DNA from: Lepas anatifera
Taxonomy: Eukaryota > Arthropoda > Thecostraca > Lepadidae
Assembly: GCA_034440635.1 (NCBI GenBank)
Contig: JAOTON010002267.1
Coordinates: 466,501-530,500 of the forward strand
Direction of reading: 5' to 3'
DNA length: 64,000 nucleotides
Position numbers and translations under genes: made by a program. Position 1 is the stretch's first letter. Every line of letters begins with the position of its first letter. Below are positions 22,275 through 32,641 of the stretch, piece by piece. The notes under the pieces were generated by a model. It worked only from the letters and a program-made list of their open reading frames with translations. It did not search any database and was not told the DNA's origin.

Positions 22275-23185
22275 AACTCGCAAATGAGTGGCAATAAGAA
22301 GAAAAACTAAGAACAATGGAGTTGTCACAATCAACCGAAACCTTGTTTGAATTCATACCAAGCCACTACGCCCCACAACTTAGAAACGCGAGCAAAAAAA
22401 GATTGCTACATTTGAAGATTGTCATCCGAAAGTGTTTATTCATTCGTCCATTCTAAGCTAGTGTATAAACTTCGTTCTTTAGAAAATGTGATATTCTCTG
22501 AAAGCCCGAAGGCAAACTAAAAAAGTATGACTGCTTTTTTTGTACACAAAATATTTCCCAAATTATGAGCTAAATGAGGATTTTTAGCATTTAGCTTATC
22601 GCACATTTAGCTTCTTGGCCCCGCAAAACAGCTTTAGTGTGGTCAATGCATTGTAGAAAATGAAAATTTCATGTTTTTAGGGGTCAATCACATGACGGTC
22701 TTCCAGCATAAATATGCCTTCAATTTGTTTGTTATATCAGGCGGCCGCTCTGTTTTTGCCTGCACAGGCGTTTTACTGGTATATAAAACTTTATGTATGT
22801 GCAAAGAGAGACCTCGCGGCCACTGTGCACCCGCCGAGTAGTCACATTAAAAATAACATTTTAAGACCTTATCTGACCACCAAGGTCACGTGATGATCCA
22901 GTAGGTGTTTGTTGTAGGCGAAAGTAAGGCATATTGAAAACCGAAAATTTGTATCCCAGATTATTAAGTAAACTTCCGGCTCAAACTCCGTGCCGTTAGT
23001 GTAAAGGGGAAGACAAATTTCCACACAGGATGACTGTGTTTATCGACCACTCAACAAGCGATATCGTCAAATTTTGGGTAATATAGTAAGTGACAGGCGC
23101 GATCTACTCCAGAATTATTGCCTGTGTGATTGGTACGCTACGGACGCCCGAGCAGCAAAATCCAACCGGGTTAATGTTATCAATT
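22275..23185. other. no recognised gene
   Basis: AT-rich intron 2 sequence with no motif I can name. CAAGGTCACGTGATG near 22880 is a single AGGTCA-like site joined to an E-box. Confidence 0.4.
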
Positions 23186-23662
23186 AATCTTAACCTTCGT
23201 CCGGGTGGGGGTCTTTTTAGACCCCCTCGGGTTTTTCTGAAGTGACCAAAAAACGGCGGCGCATAGCGCCGCCAAACTTAATCTAGCTGTTCCTTCATCA
23301 TTTCTACATCTTCCCTAAAAATTTTAGCCCAAGGTCATGTCAGGTCAGGTCACCAGGCCCGGTGAAGTGACCGAAACTCAAAAATGCTTAGGACCGCATA
23401 ACTAAAAGAGGGGTCAATCCATCAAGTTGAAACTCATACCACATATTGGGCTCACCAGGAGCTACAACATTTGTTCCGATATTTGTTATATTGGTCACCC
23501 AAGGTCATGTGCAGAGCATGGCCTCCCCATTGTAATTACATGGGGAAAATTACGAAATGAGCTTTTCTCAGTAAGTATGGATAGAATCAACTTCAAACAT
23601 CGGTTACGACTTGCTCATAGCCCATTTCTGAAGTTGATGCCTAAAATTTTGACTTGTGACCT

Positions 23663-24466
23663 TTAACACGCGCATTGACGGGGGTCTGAGCCACCTTCGC
23701 ATTGACGGGGGGGTACCCGCCCCCTAAGATCTCGAGAACCACGGTAGGTAGCGAAAAACGGTAAACGGCGTTGGGCTGCCCATCCACTTCTCCATCGAAA
23801 ACATTTAAACCATTTTTCGTCAGGTCACATTTAAGGTCACGAGAGGTCAAAACATGCCGTCATAGGGATAACATGTAAATTCAGTTTTTCGGTCATTACA
23901 TCTGAACAAGTAAAGATAGAGCAAATCGTCTTAAACTTTATGAATCCTCTCAGCAAGCCCAATCGAATGATATATAATTTGACCTTGCTAGGTCAAATCA
24001 TGGATTTGACCTGACCTGGGGTTATTACATAAAATGCATATAATTAGAACTGCAAAGCCCAGGCAAGTCTAATGCAGCTAAAATAAATGCTAAATCACCA
24101 TCCGTTACTCAGTTATTTCGTAAAAAACATTTTTCCCACGTATTTCCAATGGAGAGGTCATGCCTCGTACCTGCCCTTAGGTCATTGATATCAAAAATGC
24201 CGGAACATATTTTAGAGAACTTGGTGAGGCCATTATGTGATATGAATTTCAATCGGATAAGTTCACCCTGCTCCGACTTATGCTATCTTAAACTTTTTTT
24301 GAGGTCGGGTCACTTGACCTGTACTGGTGACCTGACCTGAGATGACCTAACCTTGAAATTTTCACCGAAGTTGTAAAAATGATGAGGAAAAAAGTATGCC
24401 AAGTACGAAGGCGCTACGCACCGCCGTTTTTCTGCTGTCTCCGAAAAACCTGAGGGGGCGGGTCCC
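23663..24466 (+). mobile_element. TTAA element, family A, right end lost
   Basis: Begins TTAACACGCGCATTGACGGG and follows family A up to the final CCTGAGGGGGCGGGTCCCG. The last ~20 bp (the closing inverted repeat and TTAA) are replaced by LINE sequence. Confidence 0.85.
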
Positions 24467-25262
24467 GACAAAGGTCGAAAATAGTTCGAAATTGTTTCGA
24501 CTTACCATCCTTCAGAAAAAAACTGTCCGAATTATAGCACATGCAGGTTCTTGTGAACATTCTAGTCATCTTTTTAAAAGATTTAATCGTCTTAAACTAC
24601 CTCACTTCATCCAGTACATCCAACTCAGTATGCTTCACTCGTTTCTTTTTGGGCATCTTCCTGTTCCACTAAGTGAGCGCTTCTTCCTGACTGAAGACCA
24701 ACCTAGACGTCTTATCAGACGTAGAAATCATTTCGTTGTGCTCTTTGCATCCGCAAATTATCATTAAATTTTCTTTGTTCGTTTCTGCTCAAACAATTTG
24801 GAACACAGTTATCTCTAGCAAGATACATGATCTGAATGACGTTCCGTGGAGCAAAGTCCAGTTCAAAAGAGTCATAAAAGATATATTTGGATTCGTACTA
24901 ATATACTTATGTACTCATCCAAACTTACTATTGTTCTTATACCTTTAGTGTTCATCTTTACCGCTTAAGTATTCTCTGGTCTGGTTCTCCTGCTTCTAGG
25001 TCTCAAGAGGTAAGCATCAGGCCTGACCTCGCTGCTCCTGGCGTCCTAGTTAGTTCGTAACCCAGACCAGTTAATAACCATGCTCCTCAGAAATTGATTC
25101 CTTTTTCTACCAACTCCGAACCCTTATCTTCTCTTTTTCCGCTCTATATTTCTATCTTAAAACTATTTTACGGAAATTCACCCAACGATGTATAATTTTT
25201 AGTTTGTATGCAATTGTATGTATGAATACCTGGGTGATGTTAATAAATGTATTGGTCATAGT
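24467..25262 (+). pseudogene. LINE 3' fragment (end of ORF2 plus 3' UTR)
   Basis: The plus-strand frame from about 24470 shows a reverse-transcriptase C-terminus: LTILQKKTVRIIAHAG, HLFKRFNRLKLPHFIQYIQL and FGHLPVPLSERF. After a frameshift comes SAQTIWNTVISSKIHDLNDV with VQFKRVIKDIFG. A TC-rich non-coding tail follows to about 25260. It is 5'-truncated, as usual for LINE copies, and sits between the broken family A element and the second half of family C, so all three events share one site. Confidence 0.75.
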
Positions 25263-26023
25263 AAACATTTTTTGGGTGTTTTACTCTATAAATTTTGAAT
25301 AAACTAAGATAGAAATTCTATGTTTTCACCAAAGTGTTTGTATAGTCACTGCAAGTCAAATGATATACATCATGACTATAACAGTTCAAGTTGGGTCAGA
25401 CCGTTGAGCTGGGTCAGGTCAAATTCTTAAATTTGACTTGGCATAGAAATGTTATATATCATCCGATTTGTATTGACGAGAGGATTGCAATGGTGCATCA
25501 ACTATGGCTGTATCTTGTTTGGTTTAGAAGTTATTAGCGAAAAACTAAACGCCCTTATGCATGGGTGGCTATGGACATTCCCAAGAATATGCCCAATATT
25601 CAGTGACCTGTAGTGTCCTTGGCTTTGACCTGACACAAAAATAAATGCCATTGCAATAAAAGAGCAACTCAAGAGCTTTTGAATGGTGTTAGAAAAAATG
25701 TTTCTAGCTATCATAGTTTCTGAGATGTATGAGGTTTTCTTAGTACACCTCATATTAGCGATTGTTGACCCATTTTGACCTCTGGTGACCTTGATATTGA
25801 CCCGACAAGAAAAATGACTCAAGTATTTTCGATATCATTTTTGAAGAGCTTTGGATTGCCGCTTTGCGCTTTTTCTAGCTCTCTTAGTTTTTGAGATCGT
25901 GGGGGTCTTTTTTAGCCCCCCACCAGGGCGAAGGTGGCTCGTACCCGCCACCGGGGAAAGGGTTAATGTGCGTGCATTGAAGCGCCTTGTGTTCTTTATT
26001 TGCATTAAGGCACTTTGTATGGG

Positions 26024-26027
<4 letters not shown>

Positions 26028-26070
<43 letters not shown>
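26028..26070. repeat. (TA)n microsatellite, left of Penelope copy
   Basis: About 21 TA units directly abutting the inverted Penelope end at 26071. Confidence 0.95.
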
Positions 26071-26073
<3 letters not shown>

Positions 26074-26636
26074 ATGTAGGTGAATACAGCGAAATCTAGT
26101 TACGTTATATTGATTGAAATCTAGGGAAACGGGCAGATGTTTGAAAAGAAGGATCCACGAACATAAGCTCGACGTAAGATTTCATAGAACATCCAATGCG
26201 TTAGCAGTTCACATAGAGAAATGTGACCACTTATCAAAATTTGATAGTTTTGAAGTTTTAGTCGAAACGAAAAACAAGCAGATTAGGAAAACACTCGAAG
26301 AGGCCTTCATTTCAGTTCTTCTGAACACTAACCTTTGGTCAGGTTTTGTAAGTTGGGCGTCTTGGGGGGCAAAACTAGCTTTAAAAGAAAAAGCATATAA
26401 CATTAAGCACGATAACTTGAGAAGAAAAGAAATGAAAATCCAAAAAATGTCCTGTTGAATCAGTTCGAAATATTGTGTCCTGCTGTGTGCTGTACTTGGT
26501 AATTTTGTATTGATATTTTTGTAATTATACCCATATACTGATGAAGTTGTAAAACAGTGAAACGTCTGTAAAATAAATATAACGTAAATAACTTTCTCTG
26601 TGTTCACCTATATCACATTTTGTCTGTGATAATTCA
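26071..26636 (+). pseudogene. 5'-truncated Penelope-like element (GIY-YIG end)
   Basis: The plus-strand frame 26114-26458 carries the GIY-YIG nuclease tail of Penelope-like elements: ETGRCLKRRIHEHKLDVR, HRTSNALAVHIEKCDHL, and KQIRKTLEEAFISVLLNTN. The GIY half is missing. The non-coding tail (to 26636) ends TTCACCTATATCACATTTTG. The first 45 bp (26071-26115) are an inverted version of the same tail, GCGATGTAGGTGAATACAGC. So the copy has inverted ends and is enclosed by (TA)n on both sides. It is in intron 2, antisense to the host gene. Confidence 0.8.
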
Positions 26637-26806
<170 letters not shown>

Positions 26807-27117
26807 AGGAAAATAGACAGGAACCCCAGGGCGGCGCGTTTTACTTTCCTCACATAGGCCTTGAAAGCAACTTGTAAGCAAATCTAACAGTGTTCCATCA
26901 TAACCATAAATAAATTTAATATGAACGGTTGACTCAAACGGAAAATGTTCGTGTCATGATATCACCCAACTTCTACGCGGAATGGGCAGATTTCACAGTG
27001 ATAGCCGTTTTCAGTTATTTAACATACAGAAACGAGATTGCAAAATTCAGAATGTACACAAAATAGGGGAGAGTCTGGCATGTGTACTCAGTCATTCTCG
27101 CTATGAGCGTCATACGA

Positions 27118-27290
27118 GCAAACAGTGTGAGGCTATACAGGCAGTGGTATCAGTGTTATGCATGTAAACGATGTGAGATCTCTGACAGTGGTATCAGTAT
27201 TATGCATGCACAGTGCTAAGCTATAGACAGTGGTATCAGTGGCATGCATGCAAACAGTGTGAGGCTACAGGCAGCGGTATCAGCGTAGAT
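27118..27290. repeat. short minisatellite beside exon 2 donor
   Basis: Four to five imperfect units of about 40-50 bp containing CAGTGGTATCAGTG and TTATGCATG. The array ends only about 15 bp inside intron 2 from the splice donor at 27306. Confidence 0.75.
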
Positions 27291-27306
27291 AGCATTCTTC
27301 AATTAC

Positions 27307-28118
27307 CCGATTTGCGTGCATTAGCTCGTTGGTGAAGATCACGTCCTGCGTCCTGTTGGTTCCCCTGTCGTTGGCGAGGCCCTCAGCGTCCATGTCCTCT
27401 CGCGAAGACGCAGACTTGCCGATGTCCGGCGAGAGTTGCGGCGTGGGCAGCTGGGACACGTGGCCCAGTCCCTTCTCGGAGAGTTCTGCCGGCGCCACTG
27501 ACGCTGTGGCTGTCGGCATCGATGCCGACGCGAAACAACCGTCCACGTAGCGAATCACGCAGTTCAGCAACTGTTTGATGATGATTGAGACGATGTTGAA
27601 AAGAGAGTACATGCAGCACACGCCTAGCACCGTGACCAGAAAGTTGGCAACGCCGTACCACTGGGCGGCCCCGTAGAAACTGTCAGGCCGAATACCGGCC
27701 ACCAAATCACCGAAACCAATCGTCGCGAACGACACAAAGCTGTAGTAGACGGCACGTAGGTAGTCCCACCGTTCCATATAGAAGTAAAGAGTGGCGCCGA
27801 GCTGCAGCACGAGCGCCGTGCACACGAGAAGAAAGAGGAGCACCCAGTACACAGACGGCTTCCACTTGTAGTCCTGACTACCCTGTGAAGTCATGCTCTC
27901 CGCTCTGGATATCGCCGAAGGTGCTCGCGATTCGCGAGCAACCTCCACTTGTCGCTTGACCTGCCACGAGTGGTAGACGCGCATCATGTGCGAGAGCAAG
28001 GTGATGAAGCGCTCCAAGAAGAGGTTGAAGAAGAGGATTCCACCGGCACAGCCGAATATACCGTACAGTATCAGGCAGATGCGGCCCACAGAAGTTTGAG
28101 GCGCCGTCCAGCCCCATC
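27307..28118 (-). CDS. THIK-type K2P channel, coding exon 2 (channel core)
   Basis: Supplies the end of pore 1 through the intracellular tail (residues 130-400). The acceptor reads CTGACTTTCAG and completes the split glycine codon, giving G-W-G then WTAPQTSVGRI. Segments in order: M2 (about 142-164) with the GILFFNLFLER block characteristic of THIK; an intracellular loop; M3 (about 217-243) starting WKPSVYWVLL; pore 2 with TIGFGDLVAG (filter 262-266); M4 (about 283-311) with GVCCMYSLFNIVSIIIKQ. The cytoplasmic tail is rich in Ser/Thr/Ala/Glu. The exon ends ...NELMHANR at donor GTAATTG (27306). The block order and spacing agree with vertebrate THIK throughout. The open frame's apparent start is a GTG and not a real initiator. 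Confidence 0.95.
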
Positions 28119-28741
28119 CTGAAAGTCAGAGACAAGCCTGTCATTGTCATGACCTATCATCACTTGACTGTCACAACCAGAAGCCACATATATACATTCG
28201 GTGCACCTGACGACATACAATGAGGCGACCCAAATATCGGATTCAATGATCAGGTATGATGCCAGGTGGAAGCTGTTCGAACTGTGGTATTTTGAAGTAA
28301 ACTTCGCGTAAATATTTGCGCACAATGTGATAGGGAAATGAGGCTAATTTAAATGTATGGTTAATTAGGGTCGTTCAAAAAACTTGTTTCACTTTTCAGA
28401 CTGGAACTCACATTTTCCCGTTATATATTCAATTCTGATCTAAATGAGCTAAATTCCAAGCGTCTACGGCAACGGGAAAGATCGCCTCAAAACGGTTAAA
28501 AATTTCATGTTTCAGGCGCCAGGCTGGGTGCCCGGCGTTGCAGTCTCCCATTGTTACACTAGGATAAAAGAGGTGAATATCCAACCAGTACAGACAACGC
28601 GGCATATATGTACGTGCGTATAGGAACGGCAGATGGGCTTTAACATGCAGGAATTTACTTTTTAGATGTATTTGCAGCGCAATATAAATACAGGCTATTC
28701 CATATAATACCTGAAATTACATGGTTTACCAGCCCAGTACT

Positions 28742-29008
28742 CTAAACCCCCACAGAACAGGATGCCTTCCGGAGGCGAACCTTTACTCTGGTAGCTTTCT
28801 TTGGAGAAGTTCGTTCAGGCAGGTGCTTCTCCCTATTCTCCTGCAAACTATTTAAGAGCTCTTTTACTGCTAGAAGAAGATCCTGTTGCATACTTTTACC
28901 CTTTGGATGGCCCACGAAATCTTCCACCAGCTTCACACCACGTTCTGTGAGACCGTTCACGACAGTAAGTTCTGGAATACCTTGAAACCGGGAAGCTATA
29001 CCAGTCAC
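28742..29008 (-). pseudogene. transposon-associated protein fragment
   Basis: The minus-strand frame contains IPELTVVNGLTERGVKLVED followed by a QQDLLLAVKELL segment. This resembles a C-terminal portion of a large, poorly named protein often found in invertebrate transposon-rich loci, but I cannot assign it to a superfamily. No start codon context or full-length frame is visible. It lies in intron 1, 620 bp upstream of exon 2. Confidence 0.4.
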
Positions 29009-29044
29009 CAGCTTCTCAACGGATCTATTTCATGTCAAGATATT

Positions 29045-29520
29045 TCATTTTCAGGCGCTCGAATACCAGCCAACTTTCGGGAATGACAAATTGGCAGAGG
29101 CTTGGTACCGAGCCATTTACCGAACTCTTCCTAGGCTCTGTCGGAAACTTTAGCCTGCTCAACTCAAAGCTGGATGGTTTTGCTGTTTAAAGTGAATGTG
29201 GCACCTTTATAACGTGATTTTAACTGAGATAGCGAAGTTAAAAGCATGCCATCATCATCATGTTTGTGGTTTTAGGGCTCACCGACAGCACAGGTCATAT
29301 GGCGCACATAACAACTAAGAGGACATGTCGATACAGGCTTCAACAGATCAGGTAGAAAAGACAGTCGGTTGCGTCCTTATGCCTAAACCTCTAGCATATG
29401 CATAGAATACCAGCCAGCTGTCAGGAGTGGCAAGCTGGCTGAGGCTTCACCGAGCTCTGCATAGCCTCTGTCGGAAACTTTAGCCTGCCCTAGCCAAATG
29501 TGAATTGTTCGCTGTTTTGG
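29045..29520. repeat. diverged direct duplication
   Basis: The segment at 29050-29195 (GAATACCAGCCAACTTTC ... TCTGTCGGAAACTTTAGCC) recurs at 29400-29520 (GAATACCAGCCAGCTGTC ... TCTGTCGGAAACTTTAGCC). Between them lie a GAATGTGGCACCTTT MITE fragment (29188) and, at 29265-29310, a piece resembling the reverse of the SINE tail (TTTTAGGGCTCACCGACAGC). Confidence 0.65.
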
Positions 29521-29769
29521 CCACTTGGCCTCGGTCATCGAAAGTGTTGGCACCTGGCGGAATTTTTGGAAACGCCAGGAGAGAGACTGACGTCTGGCGT
29601 GGCTGCTTCATATCCGGCACATTTTTGAACCCTATTGGTTTCTAACGTATTTTCAGTCGTGGTGAACTCGTTATGAAAAAGCGTGGTTATACGTGACGTT
29701 GGGTGGACGTGAATATTGCACACTGGCGCTATTTTCTTGTTTGTTATAATCTTGGAACGTTCAAAGAAA

Positions 29770-29995
29770 ATGGAGAAGAGACGGATAACCATTAGATCCA
29801 ATCAGAACTGCTGCGTTTCTCAGTGTTTATCCTTCCGAAGAAAGTATCGAAGTCTCAGCTTTCACAAGTTTTCTCAGGATAAGGTGCTGTCCAAGCAGTG
29901 GAAGTTGAAACTGAGAATTGGGAAGAAGATGGGCTCAAATGCTGCTGTCTGTTGCAGACATTTTCAGCCATCTGACTTCCATTCACATCCACCTG
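29770..29995 (+). CDS. THAP-domain exon (gene or transposon fragment)
   Basis: From the ATG at 29770 the frame reads MEKRRITIRSNQNCCVSQC and continues through SFHKFSQDK, a central Trp (residue 44) and CCRHFQPSDF. This is the C2CH layout of the THAP zinc finger: Cys14/15 and Cys19, then Cys61 and His64, with the usual HFxPxDF ending. The domain is a DNA-binding module found in host genes and in P-element/Kolobok-type transposases. The exon ends at a strong donor, CCTG/GTAAGC (29996). No downstream exon is recognised, so it may be an orphan exon of a transposon. It lies antisense inside intron 1 of the channel gene. Confidence 0.72.
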
Positions 29996-30047
29996 GTAAG
30001 CGGCTGTGAGGCCAGTGTGCAAACTATGGCATTTTCGACGAGATCTC

Positions 30048-30330
30048 GTCGGTGCGAGTGCCCTTGGAGACAGGATCGAGTGGTGCGAATTTTATCAACC
30101 TGGTGCGAATTTGCGAGGTTAGTGACACTTAAACTAAACAAATAATGATTGAATGGCTATTAAGACACAGGAGGGAGCCTTATGAAAAATATTTAACTAG
30201 CTGACTAGTGATTGAGGTAGCATTGCATTGTAGGGGTAGGAATGGGTGCATTATTTCCCTGGTATGTGGCAGATTGGTGCGAATTTTTGGAGGCTGGTGG
30301 TGCGAGAATTTTAGATGGCTGGTGCGACTC
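30048..30330 (+). repeat. recurrent GGTGCGA motif region
   Basis: GGTGCGA occurs six times (about 30051, 30085, 30103, 30276, 30300 and 30323), usually as CTGGTGCGAATTTT. This is typical of subterminal motif clusters in DNA transposons. It lies directly downstream of the THAP exon. Confidence 0.6.
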
Positions 30331-30452
30331 ATCTGGCCTGCTGCCATACTTTGCAGACTGGCTGTGGGGCAATCTCCGGTTCCGCTTATGCCTCCTTCCA
30401 CTCCCTTGAGCCTGCTTCTAGCAGGAATAGGCCTTTATCCTTGGGCCGTCAT

Positions 30453-30706
30453 CATAGGCGGATCCAGGATTGCCGATCGGGGGCACCTTCCCGGGGGCGG
30501 GGCGCCATTCTTGACCGGGAAATCCTATCGGATGGGAGCAAAACCCTATCGGTGGGAGCCGACTTTCGCATCCTGGGAGGGTGGGGGTGGGAAGCGAAAT
30601 TTCAGGGGGCGCCGAGGGTCGATGGCGGGGGGCACATTCTCCCTTTGCCCCCTGGATCTGCCTATGGGCATGTGCCCACTTTTCCGTCCCCCTGGATCCG
30701 CCTATG
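30453..30706 (+). mobile_element. hAT-like MITE, CATAGGCGGATCC family, copy 3
   Basis: Starts CATAGGCGGATCCAGG. It has two candidate right ends, GATCTGCCTATG (to 30666) and GGATCCGCCTATG (to 30706), suggesting a duplicated terminus. GGGGGCGCCGAGGGTCGATG is shared with copy 2. No clear flanking duplication. Confidence 0.75.
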
Positions 30707-30709
30707 GCT

Positions 30710-31195
30710 ACATTCCTTTTAGCCCGGGAAACCAACATTTTGAAATAATTCGGTAGATATACGCCTTTATTCGTTTCAAGCTGTCTGACATCCCAGTTTG
30801 AATGTACGATGGAAAATGCGTTTCCAAACATAAGCGTCGCCACCGGCAAAAAGGAGGGAGGGAGGGGCAGCAAACTTCAACCTGATACTGCCTACAAACT
30901 TTGCTCCTTGGGACTAAAAACTCTTCGAATTTGGCTCCTTACTGCCTTCCGCAGCCCTAACCATAAAACCATAAGCCATTTATTTTCCATTTCTACACAT
31001 ACAACAAAATATTAACATTCACGATTGGTACAAATGCCACAAAATGGTGGCATGAATCTAGGTACCTCTCGTGTGTACATTATGTTGTGAGCATGATCGC
31101 AGCCGCACCGAGCCCACCCCGCCCCACCCGCCGCTCCCGAGCCATCAGTAAAGGAAAACCAGCCATCCGCATGCCCTCAAATATTTGATTGCATA
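30710..31195. other. no recognised gene
   Basis: Intron 1 sequence between the MITE and the LINE. A C-rich stretch lies at 31100-31140. Nothing coding recognised. Confidence 0.4.
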
Positions 31196-31196
31196 G

Positions 31197-31802
31197 TAAA
31201 CCGCTTTAAATCGAATATGAATTGTTGATATGCTTTTGAACTCGGAAATTGATTTCAGAACTCGATTCGCAACCATTCATAAATAAGTCCATTTTACTGT
31301 ATGGGGACACATCAATGTTTAAGTGAGAAAGAGTTCTAAACAGCGTAATTCTGGCCTCAGTGTTAAGTCTGCAGTGAAGGGTAAAGTGCTTAACAGTTTC
31401 TTCTGCTTCGCCACAATGGCACATGGGGATTTCGGTCTTTAGCATTGTAAAAGGTAGGCGTTTAAATCTGCTACACTTAGTCGTAGCTTAGTGTGAAGAA
31501 CATTCCCTACTTTGGTCCGGTACGAAACAAAATTCAGGAGGTATCGCGTTAAATCGTTTGGCTAATTCCATTTTGAAATATTTGCACATAAGTTCACTTT
31601 TTACACAATCTGGTAGCATATTCCATCGTCTGGTCGTTGCGGGAACAAAAGATCTTTGGTACATTGAGGTTTGGTTTTGAGGAAGAGATACGTTTAAGGC
31701 ATTGCGCAGGTGGCGGTCGGTGACGTCTTGTCTAGTGCGGGGTATCATATTTTTTATATATTCCGGTATTCTTCCGTCTGTCTTTAGTCTGTGGTATAAT
31801 AT
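31197..31802 (-). pseudogene. LINE ORF2 C-terminus (distal piece of split LINE)
   Basis: The minus-strand frame starts LYHRLKTDGRIPEYIKNMIP and continues through SMYQRSFVPATTRRWNMLPD, a typical post-RT region. After a frameshift comes CHCGEAEETVKHFTLHC, the zinc-knuckle-like C/H motif near the end of many LINE ORF2 proteins. It joins in frame to the RT piece that ends at 33833 if the TTAA elements between are removed and one TTAA is kept (THSL-type end, then ILYHRL). Confidence 0.8.
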
Positions 31803-32641
31803 TACACGCGCATTGACGGGGGTCTGAGCCACCTTCGCATTGACGAGGGGCGGGTACCCGCCCCTAAGATCTCGAGAACCACGGTAGGTAGCGAAAAACG
31901 GTAAACGGTGTTGGGCTGCCCATCCACTTCTCCATCGAAAACATTTGGACCATTTTTTTGTCAGGTCACATTTAAGGTCACGAGAGGTCAAAACATGCCG
32001 TCAAAGGGATAACATGTAATTCAGTTTTTCGGCCATCACATCTGAAGAAGTAAAGATAGAGCAAAACGACTTAAACTATATGAATCCTCTCAGCAAGCCG
32101 AATCGAATGATATGTAATTTGGCCTTGCTAGGTCAAATCAAGTATTTGACATGACCTGAGGTCAGGTCATGGTCAAATTATATAAAATGCATATCACTAG
32201 AACTGCAAAGCCCAGGCGAGTCTAATGTAGCTAAAATAAATGCTGTATCACCATCCGTTACTGAGTTATTCCGTAAAAAACCATTTTTCCCATGTATTTC
32301 CCATGGAGAGGTCATACCTCGTACCTGACCTTAGGTCATCGATATCAAAAATACCGGAACATATTTTACAGAACTCGGTGGGGCCATTATGTGATATGAG
32401 TTTCAATCGGATAAGTTCACCCTGCTCCGACTTATGCTATCTTAAACTTTTTTTGAGGTCGGGTCACTTGACCTGTACTGGTGACCTGACCTGATATGAC
32501 CTAACCTTGAAATTTTCACCGAAGTTGTAAAATGATGAGGGAAAAGGTATGCCAAGTACGGCGGCGCTAGGCGCCGCCGTTTTTCTGCTGTCTCAAAACC
32601 CGAGGGGGCGGGTACCCGCCCCTCGTCAATGCACGTGTTAA
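31801..32641 (+). mobile_element. TTAA element, family A, inside the LINE
   Basis: Left end TTACACGCGCATTGACGGG (TTAA shortened by one T), right end GTCAATGCACGTGTTAA shared with the adjacent family C copy. The interior is close to the intact copy at 51101. Confidence 0.88.

Larger units (their letters stand above)
23190..25966 (+). mobile_element. TTAA element, family C, split by A plus LINE
   Basis: The left half (23190-23662) opens TTAACCTTCGTCCGGGTGGG with GGGGGTCTTTTTAGACCCCC. The right half (25263-25966) ends GCCACCGGGGAAAGGGTTAA. Together they match the intact C copies at 46305 and 53969. The break is at GTGACCTTTAA, where intact copies have GTGACCTTAAAA, again a TTAA site. Confidence 0.85.

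Noticed and set aside
31488..31991. A 167-codon minus-strand frame as a single gene
   Set aside because: It is a chimera: its first third is family A element sequence and the rest is the LINE ORF2 C-terminus.
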